Positions 27,223 through 35,998 of a DNA stretch of 64,000 nt are shown piece by piece. The notes beneath the pieces are model-generated. The model searched no databases. It was not told where the DNA came from and was given only the letters and a program-made list of their open reading frames with translations. This DNA is from DASZHJ01 sp035604335. GTDB lineage: Bacteria; Pseudomonadota; Alphaproteobacteria; ATCC43930; CGMCC-115725. How positions within the stretch are numbered: the first letter of the stretch is position 1; the number at the start of each line of letters is the position of its first letter. The DNA is taken from contig DATNIT010000076.1 of the NCBI GenBank assembly GCA_035604335.1, forward strand, positions 33,036 through 97,035, in the 5' to 3' direction. A program made the position numbers and the translations under genes.

Positions 27223-28473
27223 TCAGGGCGCCGGATAGACCGGCTTGCCCGTGGCCGTGTCGTGCGGATAGATGCTGACGAATTTGATGCTGCCCTTGCC
27301 GTCCGGCACCAACTGGCCGAGCGGAGTGAGCGAGCCGATCTGCGCGCCGGTGGCATCGATCTCGAACAGGCCGTCGATGGTCTTCAGCTTGCCGGAGACC
27401 GCATCGAACGCCTTGCGCAGATCCAGCTGATCGAGGCTCGCGGTCTCGCCGAGCGCCTTCTCGAGCACCAGTCCCGTGGTGTAGCCGGCCACGGAGTTGA
27501 AGCCGAACTCGACCTTCCCATCGGGATACTTCTTGTGCCAGGCGTCCTTGTATTCTGTGAGCGTCATGCCGAAGTCGGGCTTGTATTCGAGCTCGCTGGA
27601 GGGGACGTAAGTGAAGACGTGCTCGAGCCCCTTGGCGCCGACGTTCTTTTCCAGAAGCTCGGTCTCGAGCCCCGGATAGATCGCGAACAGCATTTTGAAT
27701 TGGGCGCCGCTGTCGGCGAGACTCCGCAAGAAGGCGATGTCGTTGGTCGCATAACCGAGATGGATCACGGCGTCGGGGTTCGCCGACTGGATTTTGTTGA
27801 TGTAGACGGTGTAGTTCGAGGTCTCGGTCGGAATGCCCTCGTCGTACACCAACTCGACGCCGGCTTTCGCCTCGGTGACGAACTTCCGCACGGCAGCCGC
27901 CTGGGTTCCGGTGAAATCGTTCGTCGCGTAGATCATGGCGACGCGCTTGATGCCGAGCCCAGGTCCGTCATGGGTCAAGAAATCCGCCAGCGGCTTCGGC
28001 CAGATGCTGGAGACGGGATCGGCGATCAGCACGATGTAGGGATTGTCCGGCGAGAAGAACTTCGCGCCCGTGCCGGTCTGGTCGATCAGCAGCATCTTGT
28101 GATCGCGCGCGATCGGCACCGCGACCGAGGTGAGCACGGAACCCGAATCCGAGATCAGAACGTCGACCTTGTCCTGCGTGATGAGCTGATTGTAGAGCGT
28201 GGCGGCGGTCGCCGTGTTGCTCTGGTCGTCGTACTCGACCATTTTCAGCGGGATTTTCTTGTTGAATGCTCTCACGAACACGCCGCCCTCGGCGTTCTTC
28301 TGGTCCATCCAGAGCTTCAACCCGAGATGCACCGGCATCGAGATGCTGGCGAAGGTGCCCGAGGACGCGTAGAGCGTGCCGAGCTTGATCTCGCTGGGCG
28401 CTTCCGCGGCAAGCGCCGATCCGAAACCCAGGAGAGCCACGAGTGAAAGGCCGAGCAAGGATCTGCGAAACAT
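27223..28473 (-). CDS. Branched-chain-type ABC substrate-binding protein, LivK-like
   Basis: Periplasmic type I binding protein of 416 residues. The Sec signal peptide MFRRSLLGLSLVALLGFGSALAAEA is followed by EIKLGTLYASSGTFASISMPVHLGLKLW, the usual opening of Leu/Ile/Val-binding-type proteins, and later by VAMIYATNDFTGTQAAAV and DAVIHLGYATNDIAFLRSL. It is the first gene of the Liv-type operon and has its own predicted promoter. The ligand is unknown. Aromatic or short carboxylic acids are plausible because the operon lies between acyl-CoA and hydroxylase genes. Confidence 0.88.
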   Translation of the reverse strand: MFRRSLLGLSLVALLGFGSALAAEAPSEIKLGTLYASSGTFASISMPVHLGLKLWMDQKNAEGGVFVRAFNKKIPLKMVEYDDQSNTATAATLYNQLITQDKVDVLISDSGSVLTSVAVPIARDHKMLLIDQTGTGAKFFSPDNPYIVLIADPVSSIWPKPLADFLTHDGPGLGIKRVAMIYATNDFTGTQAAAVRKFVTEAKAGVELVYDEGIPTETSNYTVYINKIQSANPDAVIHLGYATNDIAFLRSLADSGAQFKMLFAIYPGLETELLEKNVGAKGLEHVFTYVPSSELEYKPDFGMTLTEYKDAWHKKYPDGKVEFGFNSVAGYTTGLVLEKALGETASLDQLDLRKAFDAVSGKLKTIDGLFEIDATGAQIGSLTPLGQLVPDGKGSIKFVSIYPHDTATGKPVYPAP

Positions 28474-28508
28474 AAGGCGCGCTCCCCGAGGTTTATGCTT
28501 TGGCCGGC

Positions 28509-28538
28509 ATGCTAGCGACGGCCCTTCCGGGGTGTCAA
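28509..28538 (-). promoter_or_regulatory. Predicted sigma-70 promoter for the Liv-type operon
   Basis: On the minus strand TTGACA (28538-28533) is followed after 18 bases by TAGCAT (28514-28509). The transcript would start near 28502 and give a leader of about 29 bases before the LivK-like ATG at 28473. The -35 matches consensus exactly. It lies in the 86-base gap after the IorB-like gene. Confidence 0.55.
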
Positions 28539-28559
28539 CGCGACAAGGCGCGACAGGTC

Positions 28560-30779
28560 TCAGCTCAGCCCCGCTTTCACGCGCTCCGGCGACAACGGCA
28601 GGTCGCGGATCCTCGCGCCTGTCGCGTGCGCCACCGCGTTGGCAATCGCGGCGGCGGTCGGGCCCGAAGCCGCCTCGCCGGCTCCGAGCCATGGCTCGCC
28701 CGGGCGGTCGATCAGCATGACCTCGACCTCCGGCACCTCGGCGAAGGTCAAGATCGGATAGCTCTGCCAGTCGCGGCTGGTGATGCGCTCGCGGTCGAAT
28801 GTGACCTGCTCCTTGAGCGTCCAGCTCGTGGACTGGACGATGCCGCCCTCCATCTGGTTCTTGAGTCCATCGGGGTTCACGATCTGGCCGGCGTCCGCGG
28901 CGCAGGTCGCTTTGAGGACGCGCACGGCGCCGGTCGCGCGGTCCACCTCCACCTCGGCCACCACCGCCACGTAGCAGGCGTGGTTCTTGTAGTGGGCAAA
29001 GCCAATGCCGCGCCCGCGCGTTCCGGTTGGCGCCGCGCCGGCTCGCCAGTCCGCGGCTTTCGCGGCGGCTTCGAGCACCGCCTTGGCCCGCGGATCCGAG
29101 AGGTGCCGCAATCGGAACTCGAGCGGATCGGCCCCCGCCGCGGCCGCGAGCTCGTCCATGAAGGATTCGATCGCGAACACATTGGCGTAAGCGCCCAGCG
29201 TGCGCAGCGCGGAGACGCGGATCGGCATCTCCGGTATGAAGTGCTGCGTCATGCGTTTGCTGGGAATGTCGTAGATCGCGATCGCGTTTCGGTCGCCGCC
29301 GCCCGCGGGCAAGGGGATCACCTCGGGGCTCGCGGGCTTCATCGGGTCCGCCAGATGCCAGGCGGCGATCAGGTTGACGCCGTCGTTGCCGCCGGGCCTC
29401 GTGCTGTGGGTGTTGGTCCAGACCTGGTAAGTCCAGTCGACTATCCGGCCGCTGCCGTCGAGGGCGGCGTCGATCTGCATGGACATGGCGGGGCCATAGG
29501 GCTCCCAGGCGAACTCGTCGTCGCGCATCCACTGCACCTTGACCGGCCGTCCCTGCGCGGCGCGAGCCAATAGGGCTGCGTCGAGCGCCGCGTCGTCGGC
29601 GCCGTTGTGGCCGTAGCAGCCGGATCCCGGCACGTGCGTGACCGTGACTTGGTCATTCCCGAGCTTGAGCGCCTTGGCGAGATCGCCGCGCAGCGGAAAG
29701 ACGCCTTGAGTGTGCGACCAGACCGTGAGTTTGCCGTCGCGCCATTGTGCGACCGCGCAGGACGGGCCGATCGAGGCGTGCGCCTGATAGGGTCGCGTGT
29801 ACTTGGCACTGAAGGTCCGCCGCCCTCCAGTCTCCGAAGCGGCGGTGCCGGCATCGGAGTTCGCCGTGATGGGCCGGCTCGGCAGGGATTCCAGGAATTC
29901 GTGGATCTGCGCCTGCAGGGGCAGCGATGGCTTCTGAGTCCATTTCGCGCGCGTCGACAGGGCGTCTCGCGCGGCGATGGCCTGCTCCTCACGTTCGGCG
30001 ATGATGCCGAGGAAACGGCCGTCACGCACGGTCGCGACCACGCCCGGCATTCGATTAATGGGCTCGAGGTCCAGCTCGACCAACTCCGCGTTATAGGAGG
30101 GCGGGCGGACGACGCGGCCGAACAGCATGCCCGGCAGCCGCATGTCCTGAACGTATGCCGCCCCGCCCGTGAGTTTCGCGGGAATGTCCAGGCGAGGGAT
30201 GCTTCGGCCGATGATCTTGTAGCGGTCGGAAGATTTCGTGAACGCTTTGGCCGTGACCTCGCGCTGGAATGCCGCCTCGGGCGATAGTGTCCAGTAGCTG
30301 GCGCTCTCGCCGCCGGCCGTGCGGATGATGCCGTCGGAGACGGCCAGGCTCTCCGGCGCCGCGTTCAGCTTGCGCGCGGCAAGGTCCAGGAGGATCGAGC
30401 GTGCCTCCGCGGCGGCGAATTTGAGCGCGGTGCCGCCGAACTCCATGGACTGGCTGCCCGACGTGAAGCCCTCGTTGGGCGTGCGCGCGGTGTCTCCGGC
30501 GATCATGCGGATGCGCGAGAACGCGACATCGAGCTCCTCGGCCGCGATCTGCGCGAGCGCGGTCACCGCGCCCTGGCCGAGCTCGACCTTGCCGGTGAAG
30601 ACGGTGACGGTGCCCTCGGGATCGATGCGGATCCAGGCGTCGAGCCGCCGGTTGTTGTCGAGGCTGCCGGGGAGCCGCGCCGCGCCCTGAGCGAATGCCA
30701 CACGCGGCCCGAGTCCGAAGGCCACGACGAGCGCGCCCGCGGCCTTTGCGAAATCGCGGCGCGTGAGGAGAGCGGTCAC
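28560..30779 (-). CDS. Molybdopterin hydroxylase large subunit, IorB-like
   Basis: A 739-residue molybdenum hydroxylase of the isoquinoline 1-oxidoreductase beta-subunit group. The N terminus is a twin-arginine signal (LTRRDFAKAAGALVVAFGLG, then AFAQG), implying folding in the cytoplasm and export. Cofactor-side motifs include GKVELGQGAVTALAQIAAEEL, VPGSGCYGHNGADDAALDAA and GGIVQSTSWTLKEQVTFD. It starts at a GTG overlapping the 2Fe-2S subunit stop, the usual order for a two-subunit enzyme. It would hydroxylate a heteroaromatic or oxidise an aldehyde, passing electrons through the Fe-S subunit without FAD. The substrate is unknown. Confidence 0.9.
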   Translation of the reverse strand: MTALLTRRDFAKAAGALVVAFGLGPRVAFAQGAARLPGSLDNNRRLDAWIRIDPEGTVTVFTGKVELGQGAVTALAQIAAEELDVAFSRIRMIAGDTARTPNEGFTSGSQSMEFGGTALKFAAAEARSILLDLAARKLNAAPESLAVSDGIIRTAGGESASYWTLSPEAAFQREVTAKAFTKSSDRYKIIGRSIPRLDIPAKLTGGAAYVQDMRLPGMLFGRVVRPPSYNAELVELDLEPINRMPGVVATVRDGRFLGIIAEREEQAIAARDALSTRAKWTQKPSLPLQAQIHEFLESLPSRPITANSDAGTAASETGGRRTFSAKYTRPYQAHASIGPSCAVAQWRDGKLTVWSHTQGVFPLRGDLAKALKLGNDQVTVTHVPGSGCYGHNGADDAALDAALLARAAQGRPVKVQWMRDDEFAWEPYGPAMSMQIDAALDGSGRIVDWTYQVWTNTHSTRPGGNDGVNLIAAWHLADPMKPASPEVIPLPAGGGDRNAIAIYDIPSKRMTQHFIPEMPIRVSALRTLGAYANVFAIESFMDELAAAAGADPLEFRLRHLSDPRAKAVLEAAAKAADWRAGAAPTGTRGRGIGFAHYKNHACYVAVVAEVEVDRATGAVRVLKATCAADAGQIVNPDGLKNQMEGGIVQSTSWTLKEQVTFDRERITSRDWQSYPILTFAEVPEVEVMLIDRPGEPWLGAGEAASGPTAAAIANAVAHATGARIRDLPLSPERVKAGLS

Positions 30780-31246
30780 GGCGCCATCTCCTTCTGGGCC
30801 CGCTCGATCGCGCGCAGGATGCGCGTGTGGGTCCCGCAGCGGCAGAGATTGCCGGCGAGCGCGTCGCGGATCTCGGCATTCGAGGCATGGGGCGACTGAT
30901 CGAGAAACGCCTTCGCGCTCATCACCATGCCGTTGATGCAGTAGCCGCACTGCGCCGCCTGCAGCTCGATGAAGGCCTTCTGCAGCGGGTGCGGCATGTC
31001 CACCGTTCCCAAACCCTCGGTGGTAGTGATCTCGCGTCCGGCGACCTCGCCGAGGGTCGTGATGCAGGAGCGGATCGCCGCGCCGTCCGCGACCACCGTG
31101 CAGGCGCCGCATTGCGCGAGACCGCAGCCGAACTTGGCTCCGTTCAGCTCGAGGTCATTGCGCAGCACGTAGAGCAGCGGCGTGTCCGGCGCGAGGGAGA
31201 ACGTGTGGGCCTTGCCGTTGACGGATAGGGCGATCGGATCGGCCAT
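30776..31246 (-). CDS. 2Fe-2S subunit of molybdenum hydroxylase, IorA-like
   Basis: A 156-residue electron-transfer subunit. The plant-ferredoxin-type cluster ligands are in KFGCGLAQCGACTVV, and the second cluster ligands in QCGYCINGMVM and GNLCRCGTHTRIL. The N terminus, FSLAPDTPLLYVLRNDLELNGAKFGCG, is typical. It overlaps the IorB-like gene by 4 bases and pairs with it; it might also serve the CoxL-like subunit upstream. No FAD-binding medium subunit gene is present nearby. Confidence 0.92.
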   Translation of the reverse strand: MADPIALSVNGKAHTFSLAPDTPLLYVLRNDLELNGAKFGCGLAQCGACTVVADGAAIRSCITTLGEVAGREITTTEGLGTVDMPHPLQKAFIELQAAQCGYCINGMVMSAKAFLDQSPHASNAEIRDALAGNLCRCGTHTRILRAIERAQKEMAP

Positions 31247-31366
31247 GCTTGCCTCCGGAACTGATGGGTCGCCGCGCTGCTTCGCTAAACGCTAGTGCCG
31301 TCGAGTGGTAGCGGCAATGGCCGCGCCCGAATCAACGGAGCGTCGGGTCCGCCCTCGCGAACCCGT

Positions 31367-33700
31367 TCATTTTTTCGCGCTCTGGATCGCGCGCCAGATC
31401 GTCTCCGGATTGGCGGGCATATCGGTGCGAGTGATGCCCAGCGGGAGCAGCGCGTCCGCCACGGCGTTCATCACGGCCGGGAGGGCGCCCACGGTGCCGG
31501 CTTCGCCTGCGCCCTTGACGCCCAGCGGGTTCGTGCGGCACGGCACGTCGTGGCTCCCGACCTCGAAGGACGGGAAGTCGTCGGCCCGCGGCATGCCGTA
31601 ATCCATGAAGGAGCCCGACAGCATCTGCCCGCTCTCGCGGTCGTAGACCACGTTTTCGAGCAGCGCTTGGCCCGCGCCCTGGGCGATGCCGCCGTGGATC
31701 TGGCCCTTGAGCAGCAACGGGTTCACCACGCGTCCGACGTCGTCGACCACGGTGTAGCGGACCATTCGCGTGACGCCGGTCTCCGGGTCGATCTCGACCT
31801 CGCAGACGTGACAGCCGTTGGGGAAGCTGGCGTCCGAGGGCGCCGTCACCGCGCCGCCTTGCAGGCCCAGCTCCATGCCTTTCGGCATCTTCGGCGGCAG
31901 GAAGGACGCCCTGGCGACCTCGGCGAGGTCGATGCCCCGATCGGTGCCGCCTACGGCGAACCGACCGTCGGAGAATTCGATATCGAGTGCCGATGTCTCG
32001 AGGAGATGCGCGGCGATCTCCTTGCCGCGGGCGATCACTTTCTCGGCCGCCGCTTTGAACGCCGTCCCGCCGGCCATCATGGTTCGCGAGCCGAAGGTGC
32101 CGCGCCCGTGATAGACCGCGTCGGTGTCGCCATAGTCGATGCGCACCTTGTCGAAGGAGAGCCCCAGGAATTCCTGAGCGAATTGCCGGAACACCGTCTC
32201 GTGCCCCTGGCCGTGGTTGTGGCTCCCCATGAGAACGGTCGCGGTGCCGCCGGGATCGAAGCGGATCTCCGCGCCTTCCTCCATGGGGTTGCCGTGCGGG
32301 CCGCCGGCGACCTCGATCACGGAGGCCATGCCGATGCCGCGCAGCTTGCCGCGCTGGCGCGCCTCCGCGCGCCGGGTCTCGAAGCTCCGCCAGTCCGCAA
32401 GGTCCAGGCACTTATCCATCACCGCCTCGAACTCGCCGCTGTCGTAGGTGAAGGTGAGGGCGGTCTTGTAGGGCATCGCCTCCGGCGGGATCATGTTGCG
32501 CCGCCGCAGCTCCGCGCGGTCGAGAGTCATCCCGCGCGCCGCGATATCGATGATGCGCTCGATGCAATAAGAGGCTTCGGGGCGGCCGGCGCCGCGATAG
32601 GCCGAGGTCGGCAGCGTGTTGCTGAAGACGCCGGTGACCGTCACGTCGAAGGCGGGGATCGTATAGGTGCCGGCAAGCCCGCCGAGGTTGTTGGTGGGAC
32701 AATGGACGCCGCTGAGGGCGAGATAGGCGCCGAGGTTGGCGATCGTATTGACGCGCAGCGCCAGGAATTTGCCGTCCTTGTCGAGCGCCAGCTCCACGGT
32801 CGAGCGGTTGTCGCGGGCTTGGTGATCGGAGATCAGGCCTTCGCTGCGCTCCGCGATCCATTTGACCGGCCGTCCGGTCAGGCGCGCGGTCCAGAGCGCC
32901 AGGATGTACTCCGGATAGATGCTGCCTTTCATGCCGAAGCCGCCCCCAACGTCGGGCGCGATCAGCCGGAAGCGCGTCGCCGGCAGGCCGAAGACATTGG
33001 CGATCTCGTGGCGCATGCCGTGCGGTCCCTGCAGGCCCGCGTGAAGCGTGTAGCGGTCCTCGCGCTCGTCGTAGGCCGCAAGCGCCGCCCGCCCTTCCAT
33101 CGAATTGGTGGTGACGCGCGTGATGAGGAAGCTCTCGCGCGCCACGTGGTGAGCGCGCGCGAAAGCCGCATCCGTAGCCGTCTTGTCGCCAACCTTGAAG
33201 AGAAAGCAGATGTTGCCGGGCGCCTCGTCCCAGACCGTGGGGGCTCCGGGCGTCACGGCCTCGGCGGTGTCGGTGACGGAGGGCAGGCTCTCGTAATTCA
33301 CGTCCACCAGCTCCGCCGCGTCTTTCGCCTGGTCGAGCGTCTCGGCGACGATGGCCGCGACCGGCTCGCCCACGTGGTGCACGCGATCGACCGCGAGCGG
33401 CCGGTAAGGGGGCACGAAATTAGGCTTGCCGTCGGGCCTCTGGCGCGTCACGCGCGAGGCGAACGTGCCAAAACCCTCTTTTCGCGTGTCATCGCCGGTG
33501 ACGATCGCGAGCACGCCAGGCGCCTTCAGCGCGGCGGCGGTGTCGATCGAACGGATGCGCGCGGCCGCGTGAGGCGAGCGCAGCACGTAGAGGCGGGCCT
33601 CGCGCGGGAATGTGATGTCGTCCGTGTAGCGTCCGCGACCGCGCAGGAGCCGCCAATCCTCGGTCCGCGGTATCGCCCTGCCGATCCCCATTTCCCGCAT
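31367..33700 (-). CDS. Form II CoxL-like molybdenum hydroxylase large subunit
   Basis: A 777-residue xanthine dehydrogenase-family large subunit, opening GRAIPRTEDWRLLRGRGRYTDDI. The active-site loop reads TSAYRGAGRPEASYCIERI. AYRGAGR marks form II CoxL proteins, whereas true aerobic CO dehydrogenases carry AYxCSFR. It is therefore more likely an aldehyde or heterocycle dehydrogenase than a CO oxidiser. Cofactor motifs DVGGGFGMKGSIYPEY and GSHNHGQGHETVFRQF are present, and no signal peptide is seen. The 120-base gap before the 2Fe-2S gene shows nothing clear. The usual CoxM and CoxS partners are missing here. Confidence 0.9.
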   Translation of the reverse strand: MREMGIGRAIPRTEDWRLLRGRGRYTDDITFPREARLYVLRSPHAAARIRSIDTAAALKAPGVLAIVTGDDTRKEGFGTFASRVTRQRPDGKPNFVPPYRPLAVDRVHHVGEPVAAIVAETLDQAKDAAELVDVNYESLPSVTDTAEAVTPGAPTVWDEAPGNICFLFKVGDKTATDAAFARAHHVARESFLITRVTTNSMEGRAALAAYDEREDRYTLHAGLQGPHGMRHEIANVFGLPATRFRLIAPDVGGGFGMKGSIYPEYILALWTARLTGRPVKWIAERSEGLISDHQARDNRSTVELALDKDGKFLALRVNTIANLGAYLALSGVHCPTNNLGGLAGTYTIPAFDVTVTGVFSNTLPTSAYRGAGRPEASYCIERIIDIAARGMTLDRAELRRRNMIPPEAMPYKTALTFTYDSGEFEAVMDKCLDLADWRSFETRRAEARQRGKLRGIGMASVIEVAGGPHGNPMEEGAEIRFDPGGTATVLMGSHNHGQGHETVFRQFAQEFLGLSFDKVRIDYGDTDAVYHGRGTFGSRTMMAGGTAFKAAAEKVIARGKEIAAHLLETSALDIEFSDGRFAVGGTDRGIDLAEVARASFLPPKMPKGMELGLQGGAVTAPSDASFPNGCHVCEVEIDPETGVTRMVRYTVVDDVGRVVNPLLLKGQIHGGIAQGAGQALLENVVYDRESGQMLSGSFMDYGMPRADDFPSFEVGSHDVPCRTNPLGVKGAGEAGTVGALPAVMNAVADALLPLGITRTDMPANPETIWRAIQSAKK

Positions 33701-33890
33701 CTCTATTGACCCTCAGCTGCGATCGAGCGGGCGCGATCGTGCACGGCAAGCATCGTGCTGTCCAGGTACGCGGGCGGCTTTCACAGTGCGCAGAGCTGCA
33801 CAAAAAAAGAGTCCCATGGCGAATATCCGGCAGCTGGCCGCCACTCGCGATCACCGAAAGTTGAGCGGGGTCGGACGCTGTGGAGCCTCG

Positions 33891-33944
33891 TTGACAGCGC
33901 GGGGAGGCCGCGGGAATGATGCGGCGCGACCCTGGTGGTCGCGC
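33891..33944 (+). promoter_or_regulatory. Predicted promoter and 5' leader hairpin of the NitT/TauT-type operon
   Basis: TTGACA (33891-33896) is followed after 18 bases by AATGAT (33915-33920). Immediately after lies a perfect 8-bp stem, GCGCGACC (33924-33931) and GGTCGCGC (33937-33944), with a 5-base loop. It would sit at the very start of the transcript, about 47 bases before the ATG at 33991, and might protect the RNA or bind a regulator. The remaining divergent gap (33701-33890) shows no gene. Confidence 0.45.
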
Positions 33945-33990
33945 GATAAATTCGAGCTCGGCATCAATCCGTCGACCCGGGGAGGACTCT

Positions 33991-35007
33991 ATGCGCGGAC
34001 ATCGGTCACTTGCGGCATGGCTCGCGCTTGTCATGGCTCTCGGTCTTGCAAGCGCTGTCCAGGCAGAGCCGCTCAAGGTGCGTGTCGGTTGGGCGGTGGT
34101 GCCGAGTCAGCTCACGTCGATCATCTTTGCGAAGAAGGACATCCTGAAGCACTACGGGACGTCCTATACGGTTGAGACCGTGAAATTCAGAGGCAGCGCG
34201 CCGCAGATCACGGCGCTGGCCGCGGGCGAGCTCGATCTGGCGGCGTTGGCGTTCTCCTCGGTCGGGCTCGCGATCCAGAACGCGCACATGGACGACATCC
34301 GCGTCGTCGCCGACCTCTACCAGGACGGCATCGAGGGTTACCGGACCAGCGAGTACATGGTGCTCGCGGACGGCCCGATCCAAACCATCGAGGATCTCAA
34401 GGGCAAGGTGCTGGCCTCGAACGGCATCGGCGGCGCCATCGACATGGCGATCCGCAAGATCATGCTCGACCACGGCATGCAGGAGAAGCGCGACTACCGT
34501 ATCGTCGAAATCGACTTCGCCAACATGATTCCGGCGCTGAAGGAGAAGAGGGTCGATCTCGTGGGCGAGGTGACGCCCTTCACGATCGAGGCGCACAAGG
34601 CCGGCGGCGTCCGCACACTCTTCACGCTGAAGCAGGCCATGGGGCCCTCGCAGGTGACGCTGCTGGCGGCGCGCGCCGGCTATCTCAAGGAGCACCGCGC
34701 GGAGCTCGTGGATTTCTTCGAGGATTGGATCCGCGCCACGCGCTGGTTCCTGGACCCGAAGAACCACGCGGAGGCCGTTGCGATCCTCGCCGACTTCACC
34801 AAGAAGCCCGCATCCGAGTTCAACGACTGGGTGTTCACCAAGGACGACTACTACCGCGACCCCGACGCCAAGCCGAACCTGAAGGCGCTCCAGGACAATC
34901 TGAACGTCCAGAAACAACTGGGTCTGCTCGATACCGACATCGACATCGACATCGGCACGTACACCGATCTCAGCGTGATCGAAGACGCCGCGAAGCGCCT
35001 GCAATAG
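33991..35007 (+). CDS. NitT/TauT-type ABC substrate-binding protein
   Basis: Periplasmic binding protein of 338 residues. A Sec signal peptide (residues 1-25, ending SAVQAE) precedes LKVRVGWAVVPSQLTSIIFAKKDIL and the SsuA/TauA/ThiY-type TALAAGELDLAALAFSSVGLAIQ. GGAGGA stands 7 bases upstream of the ATG at 33991, after a leader hairpin. The family binds nitrate, taurine, sulfonates, pyrimidine precursors or aromatic acids. Adjacency to the hydroxylase genes suggests an aromatic or heterocyclic ligand, but this is inference. A short run of alternating Asp and Ile (DTDIDIDIGT) near the C terminus comes from a small GACATC repeat. Confidence 0.87.
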   Translation: MRGHRSLAAWLALVMALGLASAVQAEPLKVRVGWAVVPSQLTSIIFAKKDILKHYGTSYTVETVKFRGSAPQITALAAGELDLAALAFSSVGLAIQNAHMDDIRVVADLYQDGIEGYRTSEYMVLADGPIQTIEDLKGKVLASNGIGGAIDMAIRKIMLDHGMQEKRDYRIVEIDFANMIPALKEKRVDLVGEVTPFTIEAHKAGGVRTLFTLKQAMGPSQVTLLAARAGYLKEHRAELVDFFEDWIRATRWFLDPKNHAEAVAILADFTKKPASEFNDWVFTKDDYYRDPDAKPNLKALQDNLNVQKQLGLLDTDIDIDIGTYTDLSVIEDAAKRLQ

Positions 35008-35046
35008 CGAGCGAGTGATGGGCGCAAACGTCCGCCGCCGTTCTCT

Positions 35047-35167
35047 AGCCCCTCCCCCCTTGAGGGGGAGGGTAGGGAGGGGGGCCTTCGTGCAGCTGTG
35101 GCAGCAAGGGAAGCAGCGCACTTGCTCCACCCCCCACCCTACCCTCCCCCTCAAGGGGGGAGGGGCT
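35047..35167. repeat. 38-bp inverted repeat between binding-protein and ATPase genes
   Basis: Arms at 35047-35084 and 35130-35167 are reverse complements at 37 of 38 positions, separated by 45 bases. Each arm is itself nearly palindromic (CCCTCCCCCC TTGAGGGGGA type). The structure fills most of the 190-base gap (35008-35197) between the binding-protein stop and the ATPase start. In RNA it would form a very stable hairpin that could protect the binding-protein message and reduce read-through into the membrane components. Confidence 0.85.
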
Positions 35168-35197
35168 TTGGTTGGTCGGAACGTTTAGGTCGAGCCG

Positions 35198-35998
35198 ATG
35201 GCCGGCACCGGGATCACTTTCGAATCGGTGAGTCATACATATCGGCCGGCGCGCGGCCGGCCGGTGTTGGCGCTCGACCAGGTGAGCCTCGCCGTGCGCG
35301 AGCGCGAATTCCTGGCGCTGCTAGGGCCCTCCGGCTGCGGCAAGAGCACGCTCCTTTATCTCCTCGGCGGCTTCCTGCCGGTGGAGACCGGCCGGATCAG
35401 CGTCGCCGGCGCGGAGGTCAGCGGGCCTGGCCCGGATCGCGGCATCGTATTCCAGAATTTCGCGCTGTTTCCGTGGAAGACGGTGAAGCAGAACATCCTC
35501 TACGGTCTGGAGAAACAGAGGCTGCCCCGGGTCGAGCGCGAGAAGCGCGCGCAGGAGTTCATCGACCTCGTCCACTTGACGGGGTTCGAGGACAGCTATC
35601 CCTCGCAGCTCTCCGGCGGCATGAAGCAGCGCGTGGCCATCGCGCGCACGCTTGCCATCGATCCCGCGATCCTGCTGATGGACGAGCCGTTCGGCGCGCT
35701 CGACGCGCAGACGCGCGGCCTGATGCACGAGGAGCTGCTGGGCATCATGGAGCGGCGCCCCAAGACGGTCGTGTTCGTGACCCACGACGTGCGCGAGGCG
35801 GTCTATCTCGCGGATCGCGTCGCGGTCATGTCGGCTCGGCCGGGCCGGATCAAGGAGATCGTGGAGATCGGCCGCAACGGCAGGCCGGCGCCGGAGATCG
35901 TCAAGTCGAGGGAGTTCGCCGACAAGGTCGAGCACCTCTGGGACTCCGTTCGGAAAGAGGCGCTGCTCGCCCAGGTTCAGAGGAGCGAGGGCGGATGA
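35198..35998 (+). CDS. NitT/TauT-type ABC importer ATPase
   Basis: A 266-residue ATPase of the SsuB/TauB/NrtD branch. Walker A is GPSGCGKSTLLYLLGGFLP, Q-loop IVFQNFALFPWKTV, signature LSGGMKQRVAIARTLA, Walker B ILLMDEPFGALDAQTR and H-loop VVFVTHDVREAVYLADRV. It has no C-terminal regulatory domain. The following permease gene overlaps it by 4 bases. A large inverted repeat separates it from the binding-protein gene, so it may be expressed at a lower level. Confidence 0.93.
   Translation: MAGTGITFESVSHTYRPARGRPVLALDQVSLAVREREFLALLGPSGCGKSTLLYLLGGFLPVETGRISVAGAEVSGPGPDRGIVFQNFALFPWKTVKQNILYGLEKQRLPRVEREKRAQEFIDLVHLTGFEDSYPSQLSGGMKQRVAIARTLAIDPAILLMDEPFGALDAQTRGLMHEELLGIMERRPKTVVFVTHDVREAVYLADRVAVMSARPGRIKEIVEIGRNGRPAPEIVKSREFADKVEHLWDSVRKEALLAQVQRSEGG

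Noticed and set aside
27223..29532. A 769-residue reading that joins the LivK-like protein to upstream sequence
   Set aside because: The upstream part is out of frame with the IorB-like gene and has no domain. A clear signal peptide starts at 28473, so the shorter gene is right.
31367..33700. Aerobic carbon monoxide dehydrogenase
   Set aside because: The active-site loop is AYRGAGR (form II) rather than AYxCSFR, and the coxM and coxS genes are not adjacent. CO oxidation is not supported.
31295..33709. An 804-residue plus-strand open frame opposite the CoxL-like gene
   Set aside because: It is antisense to a clear molybdenum hydroxylase gene, has no recognisable motifs and has the His/Arg/Gly bias of a reverse-frame shadow.
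34930..34960. Microsatellite-like GACATC repeat as a phase-variation site
   Set aside because: Only about three units occur, they keep the reading frame and encode an Asp-Ile run inside the binding protein. There is no sign of frame switching.
35041..35170. A short protein-coding region reading PSPLEGEGRVGGG
   Set aside because: This translation comes from a widespread GC-rich intergenic repeat. The 38-bp inverted repeat explains the sequence better.
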